A stretch of DNA of 64,000 nucleotides, taken from the NCBI GenBank assembly GCA_029262895.1, contig JAJCYM010000020.1, forward strand, positions 1 through 64,000, read 5' to 3'. Shown here piece after piece: positions 23,557-32,687 of the stretch. A program made the translations under genes and the position numbers. The DNA comes from Roseivirga sp. Its GTDB lineage: Bacteria > Bacteroidota > Bacteroidia > Cytophagales > Cyclobacteriaceae. Below the pieces are notes generated by a model that worked only from the letters and a program-made list of their open reading frames with translations, made no database searches and had not been told where the DNA came from. Within the stretch, counting starts at the first letter, position 1. The number at the start of each line of letters is the position of its first letter.

Positions 23557-25668
23557 ATGTCGGACCAGAGCAAACCTAAAATAGCGCTTGTCGGTAATCC
23601 TAATTCTGGAAAGAGTACACTTTTCAACCTACTCACTGGTCTAAGTCAGAAAACCGGCAATTTTCCCGGAGTTACTGTAGACAAAAAAACAGGTACGTTT
23701 AAGCTTCTGGATGGAAGAATAGCTGAGGTTACTGATTTGCCCGGAACCTACAGCATCTATCCCAAGACACTGGACGAACAAATAGTTCAAGAAGTGTTTT
23801 TGGATAGAACGCATTCCCATCATCCGGACATGGCCATAGTGGTTACAGATGCCACCAACCTCAAAAGAAATCTGCTGCTCTTTACCCAAATTAGGGATCT
23901 GGGCATTCCCTGTGTGCTGGTTTTGAACATGTTTGACATCGTTCAGTTGCGCAAGGTGAAAATCGACCTTCGGGGCCTATCAATTGATTTGGGTGTCAAG
24001 GTACTCGCAACAAATTCACATTCAGGAGATGGAGTGCAGGCCCTGAAAAAAATAGTTTCTCAAGCCTTAATTTCAAGCAAAAGACCCTTTTATGATACCT
24101 ATCATTTGGCTTCAAAAACCATTGATGCCATTAAGGAATCTTTTGATCTGACTGAAAACTACCGCGCCTATCAATATGCGCAACAAACGGAGCGACTGAC
24201 TTTCCTGAGTGAGTCACAAAAGGAAGAGATTCGAGAGATCAAAAAGGAGAACAACTTTTATGATCTTCCTACTCAATCCCAAGAAACTATCGGCAGGTAT
24301 CAATTGATCTCCGATATTGTAGATCGAAACACTATCCAGCCCTCAGACAGTAACAAACGGACAATTTCAGAAAAAATAGATCGGATTGTTACGCATCAGG
24401 TGTTTGGTTACGCGGTATTCCTCGGTCTGCTCTTTCTCATATTCCAATCCATTTTTGCCTGGGCAGAGGGCCCAATGGACATTATTGAGGGGTCCATTTC
24501 CCAATTTGGCTCCTGGGTAAAAAGCAGCTTACCCGCGGGTGTTGTAAACGATCTAATCACGGATGGAATTATTGCTGGCTTAGCTGGCGTGCTGGTGTTC
24601 ATTCCGCAAATCGCCATTCTCTTTGCCTTTATCTCTCTGCTCGAGGAATCTGGCTATATGGCTCGGGCAGTATTTCTGATGGACAAATTGATGCGGAAAT
24701 TCGGTCTTAATGGAAAAAGTGTGGTACCCCTCATTTCCGGTATGGCCTGTGCCATTCCTGCAATTATGGCAACCCGGAACATCGAAAGCTGGAAAGACAG
24801 ACTCATAACAATTTTTGTAACCCCATTCATGAGTTGCAGTGCACGACTACCTGTATACACCATCCTGATTGGTTTGGTGGTACCAGAAGATCATCTCTTT
24901 GGTGTTTTTAACATTCAAGGCCTCGTGCTCATGGGCCTTTATTTGCTTGGATTTCTGGCAGCGGTAGTTTCTGCCATTGGGATGAAATATATGCTTAAGG
25001 TCAAGGAGCGTAGCTATTTCGTAATGGAACTGCCGGATTATAAGTTGCCACAATGGAAAAACGTGCTCCTTACAATTTATAGCAAGAGTAAGACATTTGC
25101 GGTGGAGGCTGGTAAGGTTATCATTGCTATTTCAATTATACTCTGGGTATTGGCTTCCTATGGTTCAGGAAACAACTTTAAGAATGCTGAAGAAATAGTG
25201 AGGTCCGAGCTACCTCAAACGGCTTCTCAGGAGCAATACGAAATCGCCCTGAGCGCTCATAGGCTCGAATATTCTTATGCCGGCCGATTTGGCAAGGCTA
25301 TTGAGCCAATGATTAAGCCACTTGGCTATGACTGGAAAATAGGCATAGCATTGATCACTTCATTCGCAGCAAGAGAGGTTTTTGTGGGCACAATGTCTAC
25401 CATATATAGTATTGGGGCCAGTGATGACGATGAAGTAAGCATCAGGGAAAAGCTACGGCAAGAGGTTGACCCCGAAACCGGGGAACCTGTCTATACCATG
25501 GCACTGGGGTTCTCACTTATGGTATTCTATGCCTTTGCAATGCAGTGCATGAGCACCCTGGCCATTGTTTATCGAGAGACCAAGGGATGGAAGTGGCCTT
25601 TAATTCAAATGGTTTACATGACGGCTGTGGCTTATCTCTCAGCCCTTGTCACCTACAATATCTTTTGA
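23557..25668 (+). CDS. feoB: Ferrous iron transporter FeoB
   Basis: 703 residues. Residues 1-165 are the G domain: P-loop GNPNSGKST (13-21), switch regions with GNFPGVTVD, DLPGTYS (G3) and NMFD (G4). A helical linker is followed by about ten membrane helices with two Gate motifs, including GKSVVPLISGMACAIPA and a second with FAAREVFVGTMSTIY. Imports Fe2+ across the inner membrane. The C-terminal Cys-rich tail of some FeoB is absent; a separate FeoB-associated Cys-rich protein is encoded at 63027-63200. The stop abuts that of the convergent STN-domain gene with no intervening base. Confidence 0.95.
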   Translation: MSDQSKPKIALVGNPNSGKSTLFNLLTGLSQKTGNFPGVTVDKKTGTFKLLDGRIAEVTDLPGTYSIYPKTLDEQIVQEVFLDRTHSHHPDMAIVVTDATNLKRNLLLFTQIRDLGIPCVLVLNMFDIVQLRKVKIDLRGLSIDLGVKVLATNSHSGDGVQALKKIVSQALISSKRPFYDTYHLASKTIDAIKESFDLTENYRAYQYAQQTERLTFLSESQKEEIREIKKENNFYDLPTQSQETIGRYQLISDIVDRNTIQPSDSNKRTISEKIDRIVTHQVFGYAVFLGLLFLIFQSIFAWAEGPMDIIEGSISQFGSWVKSSLPAGVVNDLITDGIIAGLAGVLVFIPQIAILFAFISLLEESGYMARAVFLMDKLMRKFGLNGKSVVPLISGMACAIPAIMATRNIESWKDRLITIFVTPFMSCSARLPVYTILIGLVVPEDHLFGVFNIQGLVLMGLYLLGFLAAVVSAIGMKYMLKVKERSYFVMELPDYKLPQWKNVLLTIYSKSKTFAVEAGKVIIAISIILWVLASYGSGNNFKNAEEIVRSELPQTASQEQYEIALSAHRLEYSYAGRFGKAIEPMIKPLGYDWKIGIALITSFAAREVFVGTMSTIYSIGASDDDEVSIREKLRQEVDPETGEPVYTMALGFSLMVFYAFAMQCMSTLAIVYRETKGWKWPLIQMVYMTAVAYLSALVTYNIF

Positions 25669-27141
25669 TCATTTGGGGGGCCTATAATTCAAGGGAAGCA
25701 TTTCAGAAAATCCGCCCCATGTCCACCAGCCCATATAGATTACATCATCAACATTGTTGAAATAGCCCGGATAGCTTAAAACTGGCTTCCTATTTCGAAA
25801 AGCAATCACTGATTTTTGAAACAAAGGCACAGAAGAAAAATCAATTCCCCCCGTTTGCTCATGGCTGATCAATGCCCGACCACTCCCCAAATCTATAGTA
25901 GATCGGGATTTCCGATCCGTGAATTCAAATTTGCTTCCCTTAGATTTATCTCTGAACATTTTAATGTAGTTCTCATCTTCGAATTCCCCCTGGTAGGTAA
26001 TCTCAATATCAAAATCGGACTTTAGTTGACGCTGAAACAAGTGATTTGTTCTTTGAAGTTTCAAAATCTCCCCAAGTTGTGGAACCGTGAGGGGAGAGGA
26101 GTACTCAGCAGTGGTGGAATCGTATCTCAGTAAATTCACTCTAAATCCCTCTTCAAAGGTCTTGCCATCCAACAACGCATGAAGGAAGTGCATGTCTGAT
26201 CCCAGATAGGCCGCTTTGCGCGCGGCTTCCCATTTGTTGTTTTTTCGTCTTGATTTGGGCTCCAGTTCCGTGAATCTCGCTTGACCCTTTCTGGTGACTA
26301 GTCCGTTTTCGAATTTGAATTCCTCCAATTGAAAGGACACGTCATAACCCATAGCCATGTTTTCAATAAGCAAAGGTTGATTAGCCGTGGCAGTATAATT
26401 CCTGGTAGAATCAGGCCCTGGGGTAAACTCCAATACATGGGGGTTTACAATTCTACAATTTTTAGCGTTCACTGATCTGCCCAAAAAATCTACTTTGAAT
26501 CTCTTCAATAAGTTCCTGTCCTGCCGATTTCTCTTTTTGCGGCTAGGTGCTGAAACAGTAAACTCACCTATCACTGTGATCTCCATTTCCAATTCAATTT
26601 GAATTGTATCACTTGATGTGGCTAGTGGGAATGGCTCAACATGAGGCTTATAGCCCACATGTGACACAATAAGTCTGGAGTCGAAATCAGGCACGTTGTC
26701 GATTCGAAAAAAGCCATAAAAATCAGTAGCATCACCTAAAGAACTATTGTCTATAAAAGCACTTGCAAACTGCAGGGGAACTTTGGTTGTGGCATCTATC
26801 ACCCTACCGATGATAGATTTTTCCGTAGGTGGCCTTTTCAGGATAACAATGTTTCCACTGACCTCCTTATAAAATAGGTTTTCAAGTTCAAGGAGATCAG
26901 TCAGAACCGCCCGGAGTGCAACATTAAAATACGTGCCGTTAATCTTAGTTCTGGGAACAATGTTGCTATTGTAGCTGAAATTGACCTGAGCCACACGACT
27001 GACGGTTCGCAAGGCCACGGGCAGGGAAGCATCATTAAATCTTACGGAAATACGTTTGTCAAGGATGGAAACATCCTGACCTTTTAGCAAGGGAATGAGA
27101 GTACAAAATAAAAGAATGCATACCGCAAGTCTTCGGGGCAT
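25669..27141 (-). CDS. STN + CarboxypepD_reg envelope protein lacking a barrel
   Basis: 490 residues with a signal peptide of about 21 residues. Residues 30-105 match the secretin/TonB N-terminal (STN) domain used for signalling from TonB receptors to FecR, and 110-195 a CarboxypepD_reg domain (GRVIDATTKVPLQFASAFI). In a transducing receptor a plug and 22-strand barrel would follow. Here the remaining 290 residues are soluble, with many Arg/Lys, blocks such as RKKRNRQDR and no barrel pattern. It is the third gene after ECF sigma and FecR, 8 bases behind FecR, the slot normally held by the receptor. It may sense through a partner receptor or another envelope signal; role inferred. Confidence 0.82.
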   Translation of the reverse strand: MPRRLAVCILLFCTLIPLLKGQDVSILDKRISVRFNDASLPVALRTVSRVAQVNFSYNSNIVPRTKINGTYFNVALRAVLTDLLELENLFYKEVSGNIVILKRPPTEKSIIGRVIDATTKVPLQFASAFIDNSSLGDATDFYGFFRIDNVPDFDSRLIVSHVGYKPHVEPFPLATSSDTIQIELEMEITVIGEFTVSAPSRKKRNRQDRNLLKRFKVDFLGRSVNAKNCRIVNPHVLEFTPGPDSTRNYTATANQPLLIENMAMGYDVSFQLEEFKFENGLVTRKGQARFTELEPKSRRKNNKWEAARKAAYLGSDMHFLHALLDGKTFEEGFRVNLLRYDSTTAEYSSPLTVPQLGEILKLQRTNHLFQRQLKSDFDIEITYQGEFEDENYIKMFRDKSKGSKFEFTDRKSRSTIDLGSGRALISHEQTGGIDFSSVPLFQKSVIAFRNRKPVLSYPGYFNNVDDVIYMGWWTWGGFSEMLPLNYRPPK

Positions 27142-27149
27142 TCCCCAAT

Positions 27150-28142
27150 TTACTCACTACAACTTATACCGGACAATTTTATTTTATTTTCTTGAGTCTT
27201 AGACGACTCTAAACCTGGAAAAGTGGCTTTTAGAATAGTTAATACTTCTTCCATGGTATTGTTATCAAAAGTACTTGTCACTGCGCAATTGGCCATTGCA
27301 TCGGTTATCTCAAACTCAACTAGATAAGCCTTCTCCAAATCTTCCAAGACTTCTGGCATTGGAGTTTCTACATAATCAAACTTACGCGTCCACCAGCCAC
27401 TGAAGTTCAAATTCAAGATTTCGCTCACTTCAATTTGGTTGCTTTCAACATCCAAGGTGGCCTTTTGACCTCCGGTTACCACAGTGCCTTGGTCAACCTC
27501 AGCCATCGCTGCAAAAGCCACGCTGCCTTCAGTCACGTTCAACTCAACCCTTTCATTGGGATAGGCTGTAATATCAAAGTTGGTTCCTAAAACCTGTATG
27601 CGAGAAGCACCCGTTTCAACCACAAATGGTAAGTCTTCATTTCGGGTTACATCAAAATTGGCCTCTCCAATCAAGGTCACAACCCTGTCGGTAGTGTTGA
27701 AATCTGCACTATAGGTAAGTTTTGAATTGGCATTCAATCTTACTATTGAGCCATCAGGCAATTTCAGTTCTTTCAAACCATTCTCAGAAGCCACCTCAAT
27801 AGTGCTTGGCTGCCCAGGAACATCTTTTACACCAGTAGCAACAAAATAGCCTGCAACGGCCAAAATCAATATTGTAGCGGCTATTTTCAAAAAGCTATAA
27901 GGCCTTTTTGGGGTCATTGGCACCACTTTAGATTCCTCCAAAGTCCGCTCTTTTACAGCCTCCCAGGCTGCAGTAGTGTCAAACGATATACTACTGTTCG
28001 GGGCATGAGTAAGCTGCCATACATTAAGGTATGCCTCAAAATCCCTACTAACCGCTTCATCAGCTGCCAATTGGGTTTCAAAAGAATTTCTCTCCTCCTC
28101 CGATAAATCATCGGCCAAATATTTGGCCATCAACTCTTCCAT
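27150..28142 (-). CDS. FecR-family anti-sigma factor
   Basis: 330 residues. A cytoplasmic anti-sigma region (1-80) is followed by a single membrane helix (about 84-103), a periplasmic FecR domain (about 118-215, with LPDGSIVRLNANSKLTY and GEANFDV) and a C-terminal DUF4974-type domain (about 250-325) that usually contacts the STN domain of its partner. It lies between the sigma factor (80 bases upstream) and the STN protein (8 bases downstream), so the three form one regulatory operon. Confidence 0.92.
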   Translation of the reverse strand: MEELMAKYLADDLSEEERNSFETQLAADEAVSRDFEAYLNVWQLTHAPNSSISFDTTAAWEAVKERTLEESKVVPMTPKRPYSFLKIAATILILAVAGYFVATGVKDVPGQPSTIEVASENGLKELKLPDGSIVRLNANSKLTYSADFNTTDRVVTLIGEANFDVTRNEDLPFVVETGASRIQVLGTNFDITAYPNERVELNVTEGSVAFAAMAEVDQGTVVTGGQKATLDVESNQIEVSEILNLNFSGWWTRKFDYVETPMPEVLEDLEKAYLVEFEITDAMANCAVTSTFDNNTMEEVLTILKATFPGLESSKTQENKIKLSGISCSE

Positions 28143-28222
28143 TGTCTTTTATTCTAAGTCCTAAAAATAACAACCAAGTTGTTTTTTCCCCTTACTCCAA
28201 CATTCACAGAATGTTAAAAAAC

Positions 28223-28768
28223 TTATATATACTCTTTAAGGCTCAGCCTCAACATCTTGAGTGCCTTGCCCATATGTACCTCTACTGTCTTTTTCGAAAT
28301 GTTCAATTCATCAGCTATTTCATGATACTTTTTACCCTCTTCCCGGCTCAGTCTAAATACCTTCTGGCATTGAGGTGGCAGTTCATTGATGGCATCTGCA
28401 ATTTTCTGTTGCAATTCAAAATCCGGCTGATGACTTATATAGGCCTTTTGAGCTACTTCGATCTTATCCTGCTTTCTGGCCACATAGTTTGAGACCACCT
28501 TTTGATGCTTGATGTAGTTCAAAGCTGTATTATAGGCTGTCTTGAACAGATATGATTTAAAACTGATATCCTCTCGGATCAGTTCTCTTTTCACCCATAA
28601 ATTGACAAAAGTGGTTTGAACTATTTCTTCAGTAGTGTCTTTATCTCTGATAATGCGCATGACGTAACGGCAGGTGGCGTCATAGTGCATCTCAAATAAT
28701 GTAGAAAACGCGCGCTTATCTCCACCAGCAAATGCAGCTAATATTTTAGCTTCTTCCTCTCTCGTCAC
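28223..28768 (-). CDS. ECF RNA polymerase sigma factor
   Basis: 181 residues. Sigma region 2 (about 15-85) contains the core-binding FSTLFEMHYDATCRYVMRI and DTTEEIVQTTFVNLW blocks; region 4 (about 120-175) ends in a helix-turn-helix with YHEIADELNISKKTVEVHM. It is of the Bacteroidota ECF group encoded beside FecR genes. Target promoters are unknown; autoregulation of the operon is likely by analogy. Confidence 0.93.
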   Translation of the reverse strand: MTREEEAKILAAFAGGDKRAFSTLFEMHYDATCRYVMRIIRDKDTTEEIVQTTFVNLWVKRELIREDISFKSYLFKTAYNTALNYIKHQKVVSNYVARKQDKIEVAQKAYISHQPDFELQQKIADAINELPPQCQKVFRLSREEGKKYHEIADELNISKKTVEVHMGKALKMLRLSLKEYI

Positions 28769-28907
28769 GTAGTCTTAGTTATAGGTTTGAAACTTGAGCC
28801 ATGAAGATAAAAAGAAAATCCAAATAACAAGATCACCGACAAAACCGGACAATGCCTCTTCGAACTCAAAAAAAAATCTACATTAAACTAAAGTATAATA
28901 ACATCCA

Positions 28908-28915
28908 TATCTTTG
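28908..28915 (+). promoter_or_regulatory. Possible -7 box (TATCTTTG) of mutS-like gene
   Basis: Exact TAnnTTTG match, 39 bases before the GTG start at 28955. No TTG is seen at the -33 distance. Confidence 0.35.
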
Positions 28916-28954
28916 GAATCTCGTAATAAAACGGAGCCTTCAACCTATTAATCA

Positions 28955-30751
28955 GTGAAGAAAACAAACAAGGAATTCGAGGATAGATTCATTCAGTTCA
29001 ATGACAAAAGTCTTGCTCTTAAAAAGCAGTATACTGAGCTTTCCTGGACGAGAGTGGTGACGTTTTTTATTGCCGCAATTCTGATAGTTATATCCGCAAA
29101 CAGCGACTCTTCAGCAGGGGTAATCACCGTTTCGGTTCTTTTCGTAATCGTATTTTTCACTTTGATGAAAAAGCACTCTACGGTAAAGAGAGAAAAAATC
29201 TTCCAGGAGGAACTCGCTCTCATTAATCAAGAAGAACTGCTTCGCCAAACTGGAGATTTAAGTTCGTTTGACCCCGGTTCGGAATTCATCCAGGCCGAAC
29301 ATCAGTATCATATTGACCTTGATATTTTTGGGAAAAACTCTCTTTTCCAATTGCTCAACAGGACTTCCACAGGTTTTGGGAAAACCATGCTTGCAAAATG
29401 GTTAAGCCAACCAGAACAAAAGGATGTAGTAGAACAGAGGAATGAAGCAGTCAAAGAATTGGGGCCAAAAATAGACTGGAGGCAAAATTTTGAGGCTTAT
29501 GGTCGATCCTATAAAGAAGAAGGCAACGGGGTTCAGAGCTTATTGGAATGGCTCAAAGAGGCCAACTCAATTCTGCCCAATAAATTTTATGGCAAGGCAA
29601 TCTTCATCTTTCCGGTTATTACTATCACAACACTTTTTCTTTGGCTGTTCGGTCTTGCACCGGTCGCTTTTTTCAGCTTGTCCATTTTGATTAATGTTGG
29701 CATACTCGCATCGGTTCAAAAACAGGCCAAGGATATTTATGACAAAACCGTAAAGAGTAATCAGGCCTTGAAGGCTTTCGAAAATCAGATACGACTAATC
29801 GAAGGCGAGTCTTTCGATTCCAAACTTTTAAGCTCATTGAGAGTGTACTTTATCAATGACAATATCAAGGCGTCCGCCAGTCTTAAAGAGCTGCAATTCA
29901 TTCTGGATAACCTACATAATAGGATGAACATGATGTATTGGGTCTTCAACATGGCGTTTTTGTTAGATGTAATTTGGCTTATCAAGGCTGAAAAGTGGAA
30001 AGAAAAAACCAAAGCCGACATTAAAGAATGGTTCGTTTCCATTGGAAAAATTGAGTGCCTTAACAGTCTTGCAGGTTGTCACCACGCCAACCCTGACTTC
30101 TCCTTTCCCAAAATGAGCCTTGAGCCATTTATAGTTAAAGGCACACAGGTTGGTCATCCGTTAATCAAACGCGAAAAGCGAATTTCCAATGATTTCGACT
30201 TTTCAGGAAAGGGCGGTATTTGCCTTATTACAGGCTCCAATATGAGCGGCAAAAGTACGTTCCTAAGAACAGTAGGCGTAAACACCGTGATGGCCATGAT
30301 GGGAGCTCCTGTTTGTGCGGAATCATTCGATATTTCCTATCTAAAGGTTTTCACCAGCATGCGCACTGAGGATGATCTGGAAGAAAGTGTTTCCTCGTTT
30401 TATGCTGAACTGAAGCGGCTTAAGCAACTTTTAGGCTCCATCAATAGTGAGGTACCTCTATTATTTATGGTGGATGAGGTGCTTAAGGGCACCAATTCTG
30501 AAGACCGTCATAAAGGTGCACACGCGCTGATTCGACAGTTGAATAAAACCGATGCGTTTGGCTTCGTTTCAACCCATGATATTGAACTGGGCAAAATCAC
30601 CAACGAGCTACAAGGCGTGAAAAACTACAGCTTTAACAGCATTATCGAAGGTGATGAAATCATCTTTGATTATACACTCACCGAAGGCATTTGCAAGAGC
30701 TTTAATGCGACTAAGCTGATGCAGAAAATGGGTATAGAAATTATTGAGTAA
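28955..30751 (+). CDS. Membrane-anchored MutS-family ATPase
   Basis: 598 residues from a GTG start. Two hydrophobic segments near 31-47 and 55-70 and two more near 211-250 suggest an inner-membrane protein, unlike mismatch-repair MutS. The C-terminal third is a MutS domain V ATPase: Walker A GSNMSGKST (427-435), a signature stretch SMRTEDDLEESVSSFYAEL, Walker B LLFMVDEVLKGTN, and a His-containing STHDIEL. The mismatch-recognition domain I and its Phe-X-Glu motif are absent. Such MutS homologues occur across Bacteroidota without a known role. It is followed by purK with 26 bases between, possibly co-transcribed. Confidence 0.85.
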   Translation: MKKTNKEFEDRFIQFNDKSLALKKQYTELSWTRVVTFFIAAILIVISANSDSSAGVITVSVLFVIVFFTLMKKHSTVKREKIFQEELALINQEELLRQTGDLSSFDPGSEFIQAEHQYHIDLDIFGKNSLFQLLNRTSTGFGKTMLAKWLSQPEQKDVVEQRNEAVKELGPKIDWRQNFEAYGRSYKEEGNGVQSLLEWLKEANSILPNKFYGKAIFIFPVITITTLFLWLFGLAPVAFFSLSILINVGILASVQKQAKDIYDKTVKSNQALKAFENQIRLIEGESFDSKLLSSLRVYFINDNIKASASLKELQFILDNLHNRMNMMYWVFNMAFLLDVIWLIKAEKWKEKTKADIKEWFVSIGKIECLNSLAGCHHANPDFSFPKMSLEPFIVKGTQVGHPLIKREKRISNDFDFSGKGGICLITGSNMSGKSTFLRTVGVNTVMAMMGAPVCAESFDISYLKVFTSMRTEDDLEESVSSFYAELKRLKQLLGSINSEVPLLFMVDEVLKGTNSEDRHKGAHALIRQLNKTDAFGFVSTHDIELGKITNELQGVKNYSFNSIIEGDEIIFDYTLTEGICKSFNATKLMQKMGIEIIE

Positions 30752-30777
30752 ATTTGCCCGCATTCCAGCTTCAGCAC

Positions 30778-31917
30778 ATGTCTGCATTCTATCAAGATTT
30801 TAAATTAGGGGTTTTAGGAGGAGGTCAATTGGGCCGAATGATGATCCAATCGGCTATTGATTTCAACATTGATATTCACGTTTTGGATCCTGATCCAAAC
30901 GCTCCTTGTAAGTCTATTGCCACCTCTTTTCAATCGGGGAAACTCACAGATTTTGAGACCGTCTACAACTTTGGTAAAACCTGCGACCTGATTACCATTG
31001 AGATAGAAAATGTAAATACGGAAGCGCTTAAAAAACTCCAGGCCGAAGGAAAAAAGGTCTTCCCTCAACCTGAGGTCATTGAGCTTATTCAAAACAAAGT
31101 CAAGCAAAAGAAGTTTTACCTCAACAACTTTATCCCTACTGCACCTTTTGTGGAGACGGCAAACAGTGCTGAGGTCCGAAAACAACAGGGATTTTTGCCC
31201 TTTGTAAATAAGCTGGCCACTGAGGGCTATGACGGCAGGGGTGTTCAGGTCATCAAATCTGCTGATGATTTAGAAAAGGCATTTGACCAGCCCAGTTTTG
31301 TGGAAAAGCTAATTGACTTTGACAAAGAGATTGCTGTCAGTGTTGCACGTAATGAAGCTGGGCAGATCAGGACTTTCCCTACGGTAGAAATGGTCTTTCA
31401 CCCTGAAAAAAACCTGGTTGAATACCTGTTTTCACCTGCCTACATTTCTGATCAGGTGGAGCAAAAAGCACAGGAAATTGCCAAATCAATTATAGAAAGG
31501 CTTGATATGGTAGGTCTTCTTGCCATAGAAATGTTCGTCACAAAGGACGGGGACGTGTTGGTAAATGAGGTTGCGCCAAGAACACACAATAGTGGGCATC
31601 AGACTATTGAGGGTAACCAGACTTCTCAATTCGAGCAACACTTGAGAGCCATTCTGAACATGCCTTTGGGCAATACAGATGTGGTCATTCCCTCAGCCAT
31701 GGTGAATTTGCTTGGTGAAGAGGGGCATACGGGCTTGGCCAGATATGAGGGTTTGGATAAGATACTCAATACGGATGGGGTGCACGTACACCTCTACGGC
31801 AAGAAAATTACCAAACCATTCAGGAAAATGGGGCATGTTACTATCACCGACAATGATCCTTCCGGTTTAAAAGAAAAAGTTAAATTCGTACAGGAACACT
31901 TAAAAATCATCGCATGA
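30778..31917 (+). CDS. purK: N5-carboxyaminoimidazole ribonucleotide synthase
   Basis: 379 residues from the ATG at 30778; a TTG 24 bases upstream is possible but would put 8 residues before the usual start. ATP-grasp enzyme that carboxylates aminoimidazole ribonucleotide with bicarbonate in purine synthesis. Blocks visible are LGVLGGGQLGRM, TIEIENVNTEAL, NKLATEGYDGRGV, FDKEIAVSVARN, EVAPRTHNSGH and MVNLLGEEGH. Its stop overlaps the purE start by 4 bases (ATGA). Confidence 0.95.
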   Translation: MSAFYQDFKLGVLGGGQLGRMMIQSAIDFNIDIHVLDPDPNAPCKSIATSFQSGKLTDFETVYNFGKTCDLITIEIENVNTEALKKLQAEGKKVFPQPEVIELIQNKVKQKKFYLNNFIPTAPFVETANSAEVRKQQGFLPFVNKLATEGYDGRGVQVIKSADDLEKAFDQPSFVEKLIDFDKEIAVSVARNEAGQIRTFPTVEMVFHPEKNLVEYLFSPAYISDQVEQKAQEIAKSIIERLDMVGLLAIEMFVTKDGDVLVNEVAPRTHNSGHQTIEGNQTSQFEQHLRAILNMPLGNTDVVIPSAMVNLLGEEGHTGLARYEGLDKILNTDGVHVHLYGKKITKPFRKMGHVTITDNDPSGLKEKVKFVQEHLKIIA

Positions 31918-32420
31918 GCAATCCACAAGTCGGTATTATTATGGGTAGCCAATCGGACCTTAAGGTCATGTCAGAAGCCGCCAAAGTGCTTGAAGAACTT
32001 AACGTTCCCTATGACCTGACAATCGTTTCAGCCCATAGGACCCCACATCGCATGGTGAAATATGCTGAAGCTGCACGATCAAATGGATTGAAAGTGATTA
32101 TAGCAGGTGCTGGCGGTGCCGCGCATCTTCCCGGAATGGTAGCCTCACTTACTACGCTTCCTGTCATTGGAGTACCGGTAAAATCGAGTAATTCTATCGA
32201 TGGCTGGGATTCTGTGCTTTCAATTCTGCAAATGCCGGGCGGTGTACCAGTAGCCACAGTGGCACTTGATGGCGCTAAAAATGCAGGTATACTGGCTGCT
32301 CAAATTATTGGAACCAATAATGTGGCCGTAGCCCAAAATTTGGCAGACTACAAACTGGCCATGCGTGAAAAAGTTGAAGACAGCATAGCATCAGTATCTG
32401 ACGGCAAATGGAAGGGCTGA
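31914..32420 (+). CDS. purE: N5-CAIR mutase
   Basis: 168 residues, class I PurE, which shifts the carboxylate of N5-CAIR to give CAIR. Motifs are GSQSDL at the N-terminus, SAHRTPHRM with the catalytic His, GAGGAAHLPGMVA, and SILQMPGGVPVATVALDGA. It is coupled to purK by a 4-base overlap, so the two consecutive steps are co-expressed. Confidence 0.96.
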   Translation: MSNPQVGIIMGSQSDLKVMSEAAKVLEELNVPYDLTIVSAHRTPHRMVKYAEAARSNGLKVIIAGAGGAAHLPGMVASLTTLPVIGVPVKSSNSIDGWDSVLSILQMPGGVPVATVALDGAKNAGILAAQIIGTNNVAVAQNLADYKLAMREKVEDSIASVSDGKWKG

Positions 32421-32462
32421 TTAACCAGGCCAGGAAATAGCCACTGAAGACCTTTCAAATAG

Positions 32463-32687
32463 TTAAATCTCGAATTCTACTTCTTTGCTCATCTCTGCAT
32501 AAAGAAAATCGAACCAATACTCATATTCGCTGAATTGGATACAGTCTTCAATCATCCGATCCTCAGATCTGATTTTGACAAAGCTGGTTTGAGGTAACCA
32601 ATTTTTCAATTTGAGCATTTGGTCAATTGGAAGTCGGCTTATCTGTACATAGCCTGCTCCTTGCTCGATATGTGGGTATGCCTTCAT
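32463..32687 (-). CDS. Small hypothetical protein
   Basis: 74 residues, no signal peptide or membrane segment. Composition is protein-like, with Ile/Glu/Lys balance and aromatic clusters (YEYWFDFLYAEM). It contains an IDQMLKLKNWLP helix and ends EVEFEI. No family recognised. It lies alone, convergent with purE, 42 bases from its stop, with a repeat-rich non-coding stretch upstream. The lack of a plausible competing frame supports it as a gene. Confidence 0.55.
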   Translation of the reverse strand: MKAYPHIEQGAGYVQISRLPIDQMLKLKNWLPQTSFVKIRSEDRMIEDCIQFSEYEYWFDFLYAEMSKEVEFEI

